Positions 1 to 8,016 of a stretch of 37,254 bases of DNA are shown here, in pieces. Origin of the DNA: Globicatella sulfidifaciens DSM 15739 (GTDB lineage Bacteria > Bacillota > Bacilli > Lactobacillales > Aerococcaceae); the NCBI RefSeq assembly GCF_900167405.1, contig NZ_FUWO01000017.1:1-37254 (forward strand). Direction: 5' to 3'. The stretch's first letter is position 1. Each line of letters starts with the position of its first letter. The notes below the pieces were generated by a model. The model did not search any database and was not told where the DNA came from. It saw only the letters and a program-made list of their open reading frames with translations. A program made the translations under genes and the position numbers.

Positions 1-330
1 AAATACGCCTGTCAGTATGATTGGAGCGGTAAAGTCGCTATCTTACACTATTCCAATAACACACGGACTCGCCAGGCTTTTGGGACAATCGCTGGTTATT
101 GAAAACCAATAGAGCGAGGCCTTTATTCATAATGACAGCTAGAGGCAATGAAGTGAATGTTTGATAGCGAGCAACGGCATGGTACTGGCGTCTAGCGAGA
201 CTGGATTGGCCATAGGGAATGCCTCCCTAAAGACTTTCAGATCCTACCATGCCGATGGAGGATCGTTATCAAGGATAGCGGTTAAAATATGGAATCCATG
301 AAAAAGCGTTCAGAGAATTAGTAAAAAGTA
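1..330. ncRNA. Candidate large structured RNA, cut by the left window edge
   Basis: This segment is visibly richer in G and C than its surroundings, has stops in every frame I translated, and is dense in complementary stems. Seen directly: a perfect 10-bp stem 175-184 with 245-254; a 7-bp stem 54-60 with 95-101; a 7-bp stem (one G-T pair) 264-270 with 274-280; small hairpins 190-193/198-201 and 215-218/224-227; and 25-28 with 36-39. In an AT-rich genome a stem-rich, ORF-free, GC-rich island usually means a noncoding RNA. I could not match it to tmRNA, RNase P RNA, 6S RNA or a group II intron domain V. A decayed gene remains possible. Strand is not resolved. Confidence 0.35.
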
Positions 331-382
331 TGGTAGAGGAAAACCAACAATAATTTGACACTATCTATGTAAAGCAAAACTT

Positions 383-411
383 TTGTTATAAAATTAATAA
401 TTTGCTATGAT
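383..411 (+). promoter_or_regulatory. Promoter of the glyoxalase gene
   Basis: A -35 box TTGTTA (383-388), a 17-bp spacer and an extended -10 box TGC-TATGAT (403-411) lie 30 bp before the start codon at 441. The box sequences and spacing fit a sigma-A promoter. Confidence 0.6.
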
Positions 412-440
412 ATAAGTAGTAATGAAATAGGAGTGAAAAC

Positions 441-821
441 ATGGCACAAACATTATTACACGCGTGCTATCGCGTTTATGATTTAGAAGCATCAATTAAA
501 TTTTATACAGAGGTATTTGACTTTACTGTTAGTCGTGAACGTCGCTTCCCAGAACATGGCTTTGATATTATTTATTTAGTAGTACCTGGTTCAGATTTTG
601 AATTAGAGTTAACTTACAATTATGATTCAGATCGCTATGAAATTGGAAATGGCTTTAGTCATTTAGCTATCGGTGTAGATGATTTACAAGCAATTCATGC
701 AAAATGTAAAGAATCTGGATATGAAACAACAGAGTTAAAAGGTTTGCCTGGTTCTGAACCATCTTACTTCTTCGTAACCGATCCAGATGGCTATCGATTA
801 GAAGTAATGCGTAACAAATAA
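441..821 (+). CDS. gloA: Lactoylglutathione lyase-type glyoxalase I (VOC family)
   Basis: This 126-residue single-module VOC protein matches the length and layout of bacterial glyoxalase I, which isomerises the methylglyoxal-thiol hemithioacetal to an S-lactoyl thioester in the cytosol. The four metal ligands known from E. coli GloA line up: H7 (LLHACYRV), E56 (ELELTYNY), H74 (GFSHLAIGV) and E121 (YRLEVM). The DPDGY motif near the end is typical. The ATG at 441 follows a GGAG site by 8 bp. It has its own promoter and terminator, so it is monocistronic. Many Firmicutes lack glutathione, so the in vivo thiol may differ; the family call is firm, the substrate is inferred. Confidence 0.88.
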   Translation: MAQTLLHACYRVYDLEASIKFYTEVFDFTVSRERRFPEHGFDIIYLVVPGSDFELELTYNYDSDRYEIGNGFSHLAIGVDDLQAIHAKCKESGYETTELKGLPGSEPSYFFVTDPDGYRLEVMRNK

Positions 822-838
822 TTTATTACAGGATCATT

Positions 839-880
839 GAGCTTTAGCTTACCCTAATAAGGGTGCCAGAGCTCTTTTTT
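839..880 (+). terminator. Rho-independent terminator after gloA
   Basis: An outer stem GAGCT (839-843) with AGCTC (870-874) encloses an inner hairpin ACCCT/AGGGT (851-855 with 860-864), followed by a run of T. Confidence 0.7.
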
Positions 881-929
881 ATTCTTTCAGTGAGTTAATT
901 ATCCATTATCTTTTATATTTACTTAAACA

Positions 930-958
930 TTAAAGATAATGATTAAATATGTTATGCT
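930..958 (+). promoter_or_regulatory. Putative promoter of the structured RNA
   Basis: TTAAAG (930-935), a 17-bp spacer and TATGCT (953-958) precede the structured RNA candidate and would start transcription near 965. The boxes are imperfect. Confidence 0.4.
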
Positions 959-964
959 TGGACA

Positions 965-1196
965 TCCATCATCTAGATAAATTCAGTTAGGTGATTGCTT
1001 TCGATTGAAGAATATGATATAGTGTCTATATGCGATGAGTCGAAAGCAGTCTGGTAGACTGAAAGACAGTATAGCATGAAGCCAGGATGGCGCTATATGT
1101 TATCATGTTGTGAACCGTGATAACTAATACTTTGGTATTCTGTCGTTTCGTAGAGACTAACAATAAAGTTTTCTTTATTGTTAAGTCTCTTTTTTT
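965..1196 (+). ncRNA. Structured noncoding RNA with a four-way junction and terminator
   Basis: There is no ORF here, but the fold is clear on paper. Domain 1: 997-1004 pairs 8/8 with 1040-1047 around a hairpin 1017-1022/1026-1031. A small hairpin follows at 1048-1052/1056-1060. Domain 2 is a four-way junction: GAAAGACAG (1061-1069) pairs with 1140-1149 (one bulged G at 1145) and encloses three hairpins, 1070-1075/1092-1097, 1099-1105/1118-1124 and 1126-1130/1135-1139. A strong terminator closes it at 1152-1196. The next gene starts 137 bp further on behind its own promoter, so a stand-alone RNA is more likely than a leader. I do not recognise the family. Start is approximate. Confidence 0.6.
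1152..1196 (+). terminator. Strong intrinsic terminator of the structured RNA
   Basis: A 17-bp stem (1152-1168 with 1173-1190, one bulged A) is followed by at least six T residues. Confidence 0.85.
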
Positions 1197-1206
1197 GTTA
1201 TTAGCC

Positions 1207-1300
1207 GATTGTATAATAGTTGTTCGATATTATATGTTCTGTCCTAGTATTAATAACTAATGATTACCATTGACAGTCAAATGATAAAAATTATACAATC
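1207..1300. promoter_or_regulatory. Promoter of the PatB-like gene with a split inverted repeat
   Basis: TTGACA (1270-1275), a 16-bp spacer and TATACA (1292-1297) form a near-consensus promoter. The -10 lies inside ATTATACAATC (1290-1300), which is the exact reverse complement of GATTGTATAAT (1207-1217). The 11-bp repeat could be a distal operator pair or coincidence. Confidence 0.55.
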
Positions 1301-1332
1301 AAGTTAGTAACGGAATAGAGAAGAGGGATTTA

Positions 1333-2505
1333 ATGCAAGAGTTTATTAAAAAGTATGCGATTGATAGAAAGGGCACTCATTCTGTAAAGTGGGATGGTCT
1401 CCAACCAATCTTTGGTGCCGAAAATTTGCTTCCACTTTGGGTCGCAGATATGGATTTTAAAGTAGCGGACGGAATCAATCAAGCGATTACAAAGCGTATT
1501 GAACATGGCGTTTATGGTTATTCTTTTTTGGATGATGACTACTATGAGCCGTTTTTTAAATGGATGCAAGAACACTTTAATGTACGATTAAACAAGGATT
1601 GGATTCGTTTCACTCCAGGTGTAGTAAAGGCTTTGTATCATTTTGTAAATGCTTTTACAAAACCAGAAGAGGCTGTTATTATAATGCAACCCGTTTATTA
1701 TCCTTTTAGTCATGCTATTGAACATACCGGTCGGAAATTAGTATCAGCGGACTTAATCGAAACAACGGACCATCATTTTGAAATAGATTTTGAGGCATTT
1801 GAAGCCAAAATTATTGAACATCAAGTTAAACTCTTTATTTTATGTTCACCTCATAATCCAGTAGGACGGGTATGGAAGGAAAAAGAATTAAGAAGATTAT
1901 TAGATATTTGTCAAAAACACCAAGTTGTGATAATTGCGGACGAAATTCATCAAGATTTTGTTTATCAACCCCACCAACAAATCGCATTATTGAGCCTCAA
2001 TCACCCTTATATTCAAGAGGGTGTCATTGCGGTAACATCTGCATCTAAAACCTTTAATATTGCAGGTTTAACTCACTCCATGGTTATGATACCTAATGAA
2101 ACATTACGTTCACACTATGATCAATATGTTAACCGTGTGGGCGACATCGGTGTCAATTTAATAGGTTCTATCGCTACTGCGGCAGCTTATGAAACAGGTG
2201 AAGCATGGTTAGAATCTTTACTACAAGTGATTCAATATAATGATCAACTAGTGCGTCAAAAATTGACAGATCATGCACCAGAAATTATCATATACCCATT
2301 AGAAGGAACCTATCTTCAATTTATCAATTTGAATCCTATTTTAAAGGGACGTGATTGTAAGGCGTTTATTCAAGATCAATGTGGCTTGGCTGTTGATTTT
2401 GGAGAATGGTTTGGGAAAGGTTATAATGGTTACATTCGTTTGAATTTAGCAACTTCACCTGCGATTATTGAAGAAGCTGTTCAAAAGATATTAGACCATT
2501 TGTAA
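1333..2505 (+). CDS. MalY/PatB-family PLP C-S lyase (cystathionine beta-lyase type)
   Basis: This 390-residue fold-type I PLP enzyme resembles PatB of Bacillus and MalY of E. coli, which cleave the C-S bond of cystathionine or cysteine conjugates to pyruvate, ammonia and a thiol. Visible motifs: PLWVADMDF near the N-terminus, substrate-loop SPHNPVGRVW (172-181, with N175), PLP-anchoring D203 in ADEIHQDF, and Schiff-base K239 in TSASKTFN. Length matches the family. GAGGG precedes the ATG. It stands alone between its own promoter and a bidirectional terminator, with no sulfur-metabolism neighbour to fix the substrate. A plain aminotransferase is the alternative; the VADMDF motif favours the lyase branch. 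Confidence 0.85.
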   Translation: MQEFIKKYAIDRKGTHSVKWDGLQPIFGAENLLPLWVADMDFKVADGINQAITKRIEHGVYGYSFLDDDYYEPFFKWMQEHFNVRLNKDWIRFTPGVVKALYHFVNAFTKPEEAVIIMQPVYYPFSHAIEHTGRKLVSADLIETTDHHFEIDFEAFEAKIIEHQVKLFILCSPHNPVGRVWKEKELRRLLDICQKHQVVIIADEIHQDFVYQPHQQIALLSLNHPYIQEGVIAVTSASKTFNIAGLTHSMVMIPNETLRSHYDQYVNRVGDIGVNLIGSIATAAAYETGEAWLESLLQVIQYNDQLVRQKLTDHAPEIIIYPLEGTYLQFINLNPILKGRDCKAFIQDQCGLAVDFGEWFGKGYNGYIRLNLATSPAIIEEAVQKILDHL

Positions 2506-2517
2506 AAGATAAATAAA

Positions 2518-2567
2518 AACTCCGAGATAGTATCAGTCGATTAATACTGATTTCTTCTCGGAGTTTT
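2518..2567. terminator. Bidirectional terminator between convergent genes
   Basis: CTCCGAGA (2520-2527) pairs with TCTCGGAG (2556-2563). A runs on the left and T runs on the right serve both the plus-strand lyase and the minus-strand PBP gene, which stops at 2578. Confidence 0.85.
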
Positions 2568-2577
2568 CTGTTCTCAA

Positions 2578-5500
2578 TTAACCTGGAGCAACGGTTGTAC
2601 TAGCAGGTGGTTCTGTAACCTCTGGTTGAGTTTCAGGAGCTGGCGTTCCACTTTCATTTGGTGTTTCACCATCAGTTGTCGTTTCACTAGATTCCGTTGT
2701 CGTTGTTTGAGAGTTATTTCTTTGTTGTGCTTCTCGTTGTTTACGAGCCGCTTCTTGAGCTTTAGCAATATAAGAAGCCCAGAAATTCTGTGCATCTTGC
2801 TCAGTTCCATTAAAGATAAAGTCGTATTTTAATTCAGGTGCAGGTCTAGAAGTTTTGAAAATTTCTTTAACCAGTGGCTGGGTAACATTAATGTTAGTAC
2901 CGTTCACTGTTATAGACCCTGGTAGTGTACCTGTCTCTTGAAGGACTTCTGTTTCTTTAACACTATCTGGCATGACGAATATTTCTTCGGTACCAAAGAT
3001 GTCAGGATATTGAGCATAAAGTTCATTCATAATATTAGCCCAATAAATTTGGATACGCTCGGATTCACGTCCGTAACCATCGTTAATATCAATATAATAA
3101 TCATAATAACGATTGTCATAACCTATCCAAGTACCAGTAGTAATTTTAGGGGTTGAAGCTAAATACCAAATATCACGTGAATTTTCACTGATACCGGATT
3201 TGGCGATCCAATCACCACCCATTTGCATATGAGCAGCTGCTGTACGACCTGTACCTTCGGTATTAGTATCTCTCAGCATATCCACTAAAATATAGTTGGT
3301 ATCTTCTGAAAAAACTTTTACAGGTTCTACGTCATGTTGATATATCACATTTCCATAAGCATCTTCAATACGCTCAATAAAATACCCATCAATATATTGT
3401 CCATTATTTGCAAAGGTCGTAAAGGCTCTTGTCTGTTCAAAAACGGTCGGACCAGTCGTGACTCCACCTAAGGAGAAGGCTAAGTTTTCGGTATCTTCTT
3501 TAGTATATGAATCATTGATATCAAAGCCCATTTTTTTCATATAATCAAAAATTGGAATGTTATTTTCGACTAATTTTTGATAAATACGAACGGCTGGTAG
3601 GTTATCTGATTTCAGTAAAGCAGTACGAGCAGTCATTAACCCTCCACTGACCACACCACCGTAGTTAGTTGGGGTCCATGTGCTACCATCTTCAAAGGTA
3701 ATTTCAAAGGCGGTATCCGGAATAACAGTTGATGGATTAATCAAATTATTTTCAACAGCCGGACCATATACTGCCAGAGGCTTAATGGTTGAACCCGGTG
3801 AACGTCTCATACCAAAGGCATGGTCAATTTGATTGTTTTCATAATCTGTACCAGCCACAAAACCAAGTACTTTACCTGTTTTATTTTCCATTACGACAAT
3901 ACCAGCTTGAACAGTTTCAACATAGTATGTTTCTTCGCCTGAATCAGGATCTGTATAGACACCATCATATGACACACCTAATTGATCTTTGTATTTAGCA
4001 GCTAGTGTTTGTAATGAATCATAAATATCTTTATTGATAGTTGTATAGACATGGTAGCCACCAGTTCTTAATTGTTCAAGAGCTTCAAAATAAAATTCGT
4101 TATACCAATCTACATCAGCATTAACTTGATCCCAAGTTAAACCTTGGTCGGCAATATTTAAACGCATAATTTGTTCAATTGCACCATTCATCATGGATTG
4201 ATATAAGTAAGTTTGTCTTTCGACACTCTTTTGTTCAGTAGGAATAAAGTCTTTGGTGATGTCATACTGTATCGATTGCTCATATTCCTCTTTGGTGATT
4301 TTTTGTGCACGGTACATTCTAAACAGTACTTCTTTCATCCGTTCGATTCCTGCGGTTTGATCTTCATTAATTTCACCATATTGATTATAAGGCGTGTAAT
4401 TATATGGATCTTGTGGTAAACCAACTAAGAAAGCGGCTTGAGCTAAGTTTACTTCATTTGGACTTTTTCCAAAAATACCTTCAGAAGCACTTAGAATACC
4501 TGCGACGTTTTCGCCATTGTTATTGCGACCAAAAGGCGAAATATTTAAATAAGCAGTTAGAATTTCATCTTTACTAAAATAATTTTCAACCCGTAAAGCT
4601 ACTAATATCTCGTTAGCTTTACGGAAGAAGGTGACATCATTCGTCAACATTTGTTGTTTAACTAATTGTTGCGTTAAGGTAGAACCACCAGTACCAGTAC
4701 CAGACAATAACAACTCTTGTAAGGCTGCTCTTAAGATTGCTTTTGGCACAATGCCTGGATGTTCATAGAAATATTCATCTTCAGTTGCAACCAATCCATC
4801 TACGATATATTGTGAAATATCACTTAGTTGAGTGACATTTCGAACTACATCGGCTCTAACATTCGCAATAGGATTACCATTGGCATAGTATAGGGTACTT
4901 TGTTGTTCGACACGATTAATTTGTTCTGCCATCTCTTCCTTAGAAGGAGGGGGTGTCTTGGAAACCAAATTGGCAAAGTAGCCTAGACCAATACCGCCCG
5001 CTAATGCACCTATTAATAATCCGATTAATAAAATATAAATTGCAAAACGTTTTAGAACGTCAAAGAAAACATTAAAACCAAAAATTACTTTTTCTTTGGT
5101 TGAAAGATTAGAGAGTGAATAGATATCACTTTCTTTTTTACTTTTACGTTTCTTTTTATTATGTTTTTTGGCTTTGATTATTTCAGTTTTATTTTGCGAC
5201 ACTGAAGATGCCACCACTACCTCGTCAAAGTTATCAGTGTCATCATTAATGTGTTCAGAATGAACTTCATTTTTTGATGTAGACTGGTTTTCTGTTTCAT
5301 TTTCAGTATGATCATCCATTATTAGAGGAACTGTAGGTCCATCTGCATGATCTTTAGCTCCTAAGTTGGAATAATCAGATTCAACATCGGCTTTATCGGA
5401 TTCAGCGTCTGATTTCATAGTTTCAGAATCGGATTTGTCAAGTTCAGATTCTGTATTGTCAATTTCAGAATCGGCTTTGTTAATTCCAGAGTCGTCTTTC

Positions 5501-6798
5501 ACAGCTTTCGAGTCAGAATAATCATAATTGCCTATCGTACCTGAAGCTTCTAAATCAGACGCATCATTATGAGATAACGATCTATTTTGTTCAGATAATG
5601 CGTTTTGATTGTCTTGACCCGCTAATTGATTTTGTAACCGGTCATTTTCATCAACTTTTGCCATTGTGTCAGCTTTAGTCGATGTTGAATCAACTATGTT
5701 AGAAGCCGATTTTGATAGGAAACTCGCATCACCGGTAGGTGATATATTATCAATAGTGACATTACTTTGAGCTGAGTAACGACTATCCTTACTTTTAGAG
5801 TATTCATTTGATAGAATCGTAGATGATGAAATCTCTTCATGATCGACGTTGTTATCAGAAAAAACATTACTTGCTGAAACTTTATTGTTTTGTTTATCAT
5901 CGATTGATGAGTCAGATTTTGAATTTTTAGAAAGATTATCGGAGTGAATCGTTAAAAGTTCTTCACTCGAATAGTCGATTTTGCTAGACGACGTTCCATC
6001 AACATTATCACCCGATTGAACGTCGTTTTCTCGGTGCTGTTTTCCCATTGTATTCACTTTTGAAGGAGTTAAGGAATCCAAGATAGGTGGATTCGCTAGA
6101 GCTTCTTCATCTGGAGGTTGAATAGAATCCATTTGATGAGAGTTATCATCGACCATCAAAGCTTCATTATAAGAATTGGTTTCATGATAAGTTGCATCTT
6201 CCTGTTGGCTTTCTTTATGGGCATACTTTGATTGACGACCAGAAGCAGCATTCGATTTTTCATTCAACTGATCATTATGAACGGGATTAATATCAGAAAA
6301 ATTATCAATATTTGAATCGGCTATTTCTTCATTTGGGGAGTTAACAGTTGACCCAGCATAGAGTGAATAATCTTCCTTAAGATTACGTTCATGGAAAGTT
6401 CTTTCAACTTCACTGGCATCAGCAATATTTTCTAACTCTTCAATGCGTAGACGGCGACGACGCTCTCTTTCAGCTCTAATTTGTTCGCGAGTAGGTAAGG
6501 GCATCTTGGCCATCTTATCCCGATTTTTTTCACGTTCATAAAAATCCATCTTATCATTTTTCTTATATGGATTTTGGTGAGGCGACTGACTATCGACTGC
6601 TTGAGTGAAAAGTGATTGAAGACGGCGGATTGAACGATCAATGTGACTAGAAGTTTGGCTTTTAGGCTCTACTTCTTTAGATTCATGAGGCAACTCCGGC
6701 TTTTTAGGTTTAGGAGGCTCATGATAGTCAAAATCAACATCGTAAAAATTGCCGTTCTTTTTATTGTTTTGAGGAATCTCATCTTCAAACTTACTCAC
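2578..6798 (-). CDS. pbp1A: Class A penicillin-binding protein (PBP1A) with giant cytoplasmic tail
   Basis: A bifunctional glycosyltransferase-transpeptidase that polymerises and crosslinks peptidoglycan. From a GTG at 6798 (AGG 7 nt upstream) it has 1406 residues; a GTG at 6804 is too close to the AGG. Residues 1-570 are predicted disordered, Asp/Ser/Lys/Asn-rich, with Arg-rich patches at 55-59 and 104-118 and a Lys-rich patch before the membrane. One membrane helix spans about 584-610. The GT51 domain shows EDEYFYEHPG (catalytic E673) and GGSTLTQQ. The transpeptidase shows S1003-TIK-K1006, SDN at 1064-1066 and KSG at 1200-1202. A Thr/Pro/Glu-rich tail of about 55 residues ends it. Usual relatives have 700-900 residues, so the N-terminus is exceptional. 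Confidence 0.93.
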   Translation of the reverse strand: MSKFEDEIPQNNKKNGNFYDVDFDYHEPPKPKKPELPHESKEVEPKSQTSSHIDRSIRRLQSLFTQAVDSQSPHQNPYKKNDKMDFYEREKNRDKMAKMPLPTREQIRAERERRRRLRIEELENIADASEVERTFHERNLKEDYSLYAGSTVNSPNEEIADSNIDNFSDINPVHNDQLNEKSNAASGRQSKYAHKESQQEDATYHETNSYNEALMVDDNSHQMDSIQPPDEEALANPPILDSLTPSKVNTMGKQHRENDVQSGDNVDGTSSSKIDYSSEELLTIHSDNLSKNSKSDSSIDDKQNNKVSASNVFSDNNVDHEEISSSTILSNEYSKSKDSRYSAQSNVTIDNISPTGDASFLSKSASNIVDSTSTKADTMAKVDENDRLQNQLAGQDNQNALSEQNRSLSHNDASDLEASGTIGNYDYSDSKAVKDDSGINKADSEIDNTESELDKSDSETMKSDAESDKADVESDYSNLGAKDHADGPTVPLIMDDHTENETENQSTSKNEVHSEHINDDTDNFDEVVVASSVSQNKTEIIKAKKHNKKKRKSKKESDIYSLSNLSTKEKVIFGFNVFFDVLKRFAIYILLIGLLIGALAGGIGLGYFANLVSKTPPPSKEEMAEQINRVEQQSTLYYANGNPIANVRADVVRNVTQLSDISQYIVDGLVATEDEYFYEHPGIVPKAILRAALQELLLSGTGTGGSTLTQQLVKQQMLTNDVTFFRKANEILVALRVENYFSKDEILTAYLNISPFGRNNNGENVAGILSASEGIFGKSPNEVNLAQAAFLVGLPQDPYNYTPYNQYGEINEDQTAGIERMKEVLFRMYRAQKITKEEYEQSIQYDITKDFIPTEQKSVERQTYLYQSMMNGAIEQIMRLNIADQGLTWDQVNADVDWYNEFYFEALEQLRTGGYHVYTTINKDIYDSLQTLAAKYKDQLGVSYDGVYTDPDSGEETYYVETVQAGIVVMENKTGKVLGFVAGTDYENNQIDHAFGMRRSPGSTIKPLAVYGPAVENNLINPSTVIPDTAFEITFEDGSTWTPTNYGGVVSGGLMTARTALLKSDNLPAVRIYQKLVENNIPIFDYMKKMGFDINDSYTKEDTENLAFSLGGVTTGPTVFEQTRAFTTFANNGQYIDGYFIERIEDAYGNVIYQHDVEPVKVFSEDTNYILVDMLRDTNTEGTGRTAAAHMQMGGDWIAKSGISENSRDIWYLASTPKITTGTWIGYDNRYYDYYIDINDGYGRESERIQIYWANIMNELYAQYPDIFGTEEIFVMPDSVKETEVLQETGTLPGSITVNGTNINVTQPLVKEIFKTSRPAPELKYDFIFNGTEQDAQNFWASYIAKAQEAARKQREAQQRNNSQTTTTESSETTTDGETPNESGTPAPETQPEVTEPPASTTVAPG
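5374..5478 (-). repeat. Five 21-bp coding repeats inside the PBP1A tail
   Basis: Residues 441-475 of the PBP read as five consecutive seven-residue units: KADSEID, NTESELD, KSDSETM, KSDAESD, KADVESD. The consensus is roughly K-[AS]-D-x-E-x-D. They suggest slippage-driven growth of the disordered tail. Confidence 0.75.
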
Positions 6799-6856
6799 TA
6801 TCACACCTACTTTCTTCTATTATCGTCCATACTTAATTAGCTAATTTGATTATAAC

Positions 6857-7828
6857 TTACGCAGTAGCGGAATCTTTTAATGACTCACCAATTGCGTTTA
6901 AACGTGCTTCCCATTCTTCTGTTGATAATTTATTTTCCACAATGTATCGATTACGAGGATGGCGACGGCATTCAGCACAACAACCACGCACATATTTGTG
7001 CTCATTGTCTTCTGAACATAGGATTTGTTCATTACAGAATGGGTTACCACAATTGACATAGCGTTCACATGGTGTACCGTCAAAATGGTCTTTACCAATA
7101 ACTGTTGGGTTTACATGGTTAATTGGAACTGCAATACGCTCGTCAAAGACATACATTTTACCTTCCCATAAATCCCCATGTACTTCTGGATCTTTACCGT
7201 AAGTATCAATACCGCCATGCAGTTGACCAACGTCTTTGAAACCTTCACGAAGCATCCAACCTGAGAATTTTTCACAACGGATACCACCAGTACAGTAAAC
7301 TACAACACGTTTTTCCATGAATTTTTCTTTATTATCTAGAACCCATTGAGGTAGTTCACGGAAATTACGAATATCTGGGCGAATGGCACCTTTAAAATGA
7401 CCTAAGTCATATTCATAGTCATTACGAGTATCTAAGACAATGGTATCTTCGTCTAAGATAGCGTCACGGAATTCTTTTGGTGATAAATATTGTCCAGTAG
7501 TAGTATGTGGATCAATATCATCTTCTAAGTTTAAAGCCACAATTTCTTCACGTCGTCTGACAAACAATTTCTTGTGAGCATAGTCATCTGCTTCATCTTC
7601 TTTAAACCATAAGTCTTCAAAGCCAGGTAATGAATGGACATATTCTTTATATTTTTCAGTTTGTTCAATTGTTCCTGAAACAGTCCCATTAATCCCTTCA
7701 GTTCCGACTAATACACGCCCTTTAAGGCCGATACTTTTTGCAAAAGCTAAATGTTCTTGACAAAAAGCTTCTGGGTCTTCTATGGTTTGATATTTATAGA
7801 AGAGTAATACACGGTAATCTTTTGACAT
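6857..7828 (-). CDS. trhO: tRNA uridine(34) hydroxylase TrhO (rhodanese-domain, YceA family)
   Basis: TrhO catalyses O2-dependent 5-hydroxylation of uridine-34 in the tRNA wobble position. The 323-residue protein has the family's three parts: an N-terminal domain with [13 protein letters not shown] (37-49), a rhodanese domain (about 120-220) with catalytic C179 in [13 protein letters not shown], and a C-terminal cysteine-rich part (C254, C260, C265, C271, C283, C284, C287) ending in CRRHPRNR. A perfect GGAGGA site precedes the ATG, and a sigma-A promoter lies at 7890-7919. It is divergent from the lipid kinase and transcribed toward the PBP gene 58 bp away, with no obvious terminator between them. 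Confidence 0.92.
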   Translation of the reverse strand: MSKDYRVLLFYKYQTIEDPEAFCQEHLAFAKSIGLKGRVLVGTEGINGTVSGTIEQTEKYKEYVHSLPGFEDLWFKEDEADDYAHKKLFVRRREEIVALNLEDDIDPHTTTGQYLSPKEFRDAILDEDTIVLDTRNDYEYDLGHFKGAIRPDIRNFRELPQWVLDNKEKFMEKRVVVYCTGGIRCEKFSGWMLREGFKDVGQLHGGIDTYGKDPEVHGDLWEGKMYVFDERIAVPINHVNPTVIGKDHFDGTPCERYVNCGNPFCNEQILCSEDNEHKYVRGCCAECRRHPRNRYIVENKLSTEEWEARLNAIGESLKDSATA

Positions 7829-7889
7829 AATTTATAATTCCTCCTTGTAGTTGCATGCTACAAATTTTTTTGCTATGGATAGCCTTTCT

Positions 7890-7919
7890 ATTATATAATA
7901 TTTTAACATATTTCTCCAA
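7890..7919 (-). promoter_or_regulatory. Promoter of trhO
   Basis: On the minus strand TTGGAG (7919-7914), an 18-bp spacer and consensus TATAAT (7895-7890) lie about 60 bp before the start codon. Confidence 0.55.
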
Positions 7920-8016
7920 TTTAGATAATTTATAAGCATAAATTTAACCTAGTTGTAACGATTTATGTAATAATTGACTTAAGAGAATAGCGAGTATTGC
8001 TAAGAGGAGTGATTTT

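Noticed and set aside
1-110. C-terminal fragment of a protein in frame 2 (ends near 110)
   Set aside because: It is only 36 codons with no recognisable family, and the same bases form stems with neighbouring sequence; a truncated gene cannot be fully excluded without upstream sequence.
1065-1144. tRNA gene (cloverleaf-like fold)
   Set aside because: The closing stem is not followed by a CCA-type end, no TTCRA T-loop exists, and arm lengths do not match a tRNA.
990-1332. Riboswitch or T-box leader of the PatB-like gene
   Set aside because: No T-box TGGNACC antiterminator motif and no recognised aptamer core; the terminator has no visible antiterminator partner, and a TTGACA promoter lies after it.
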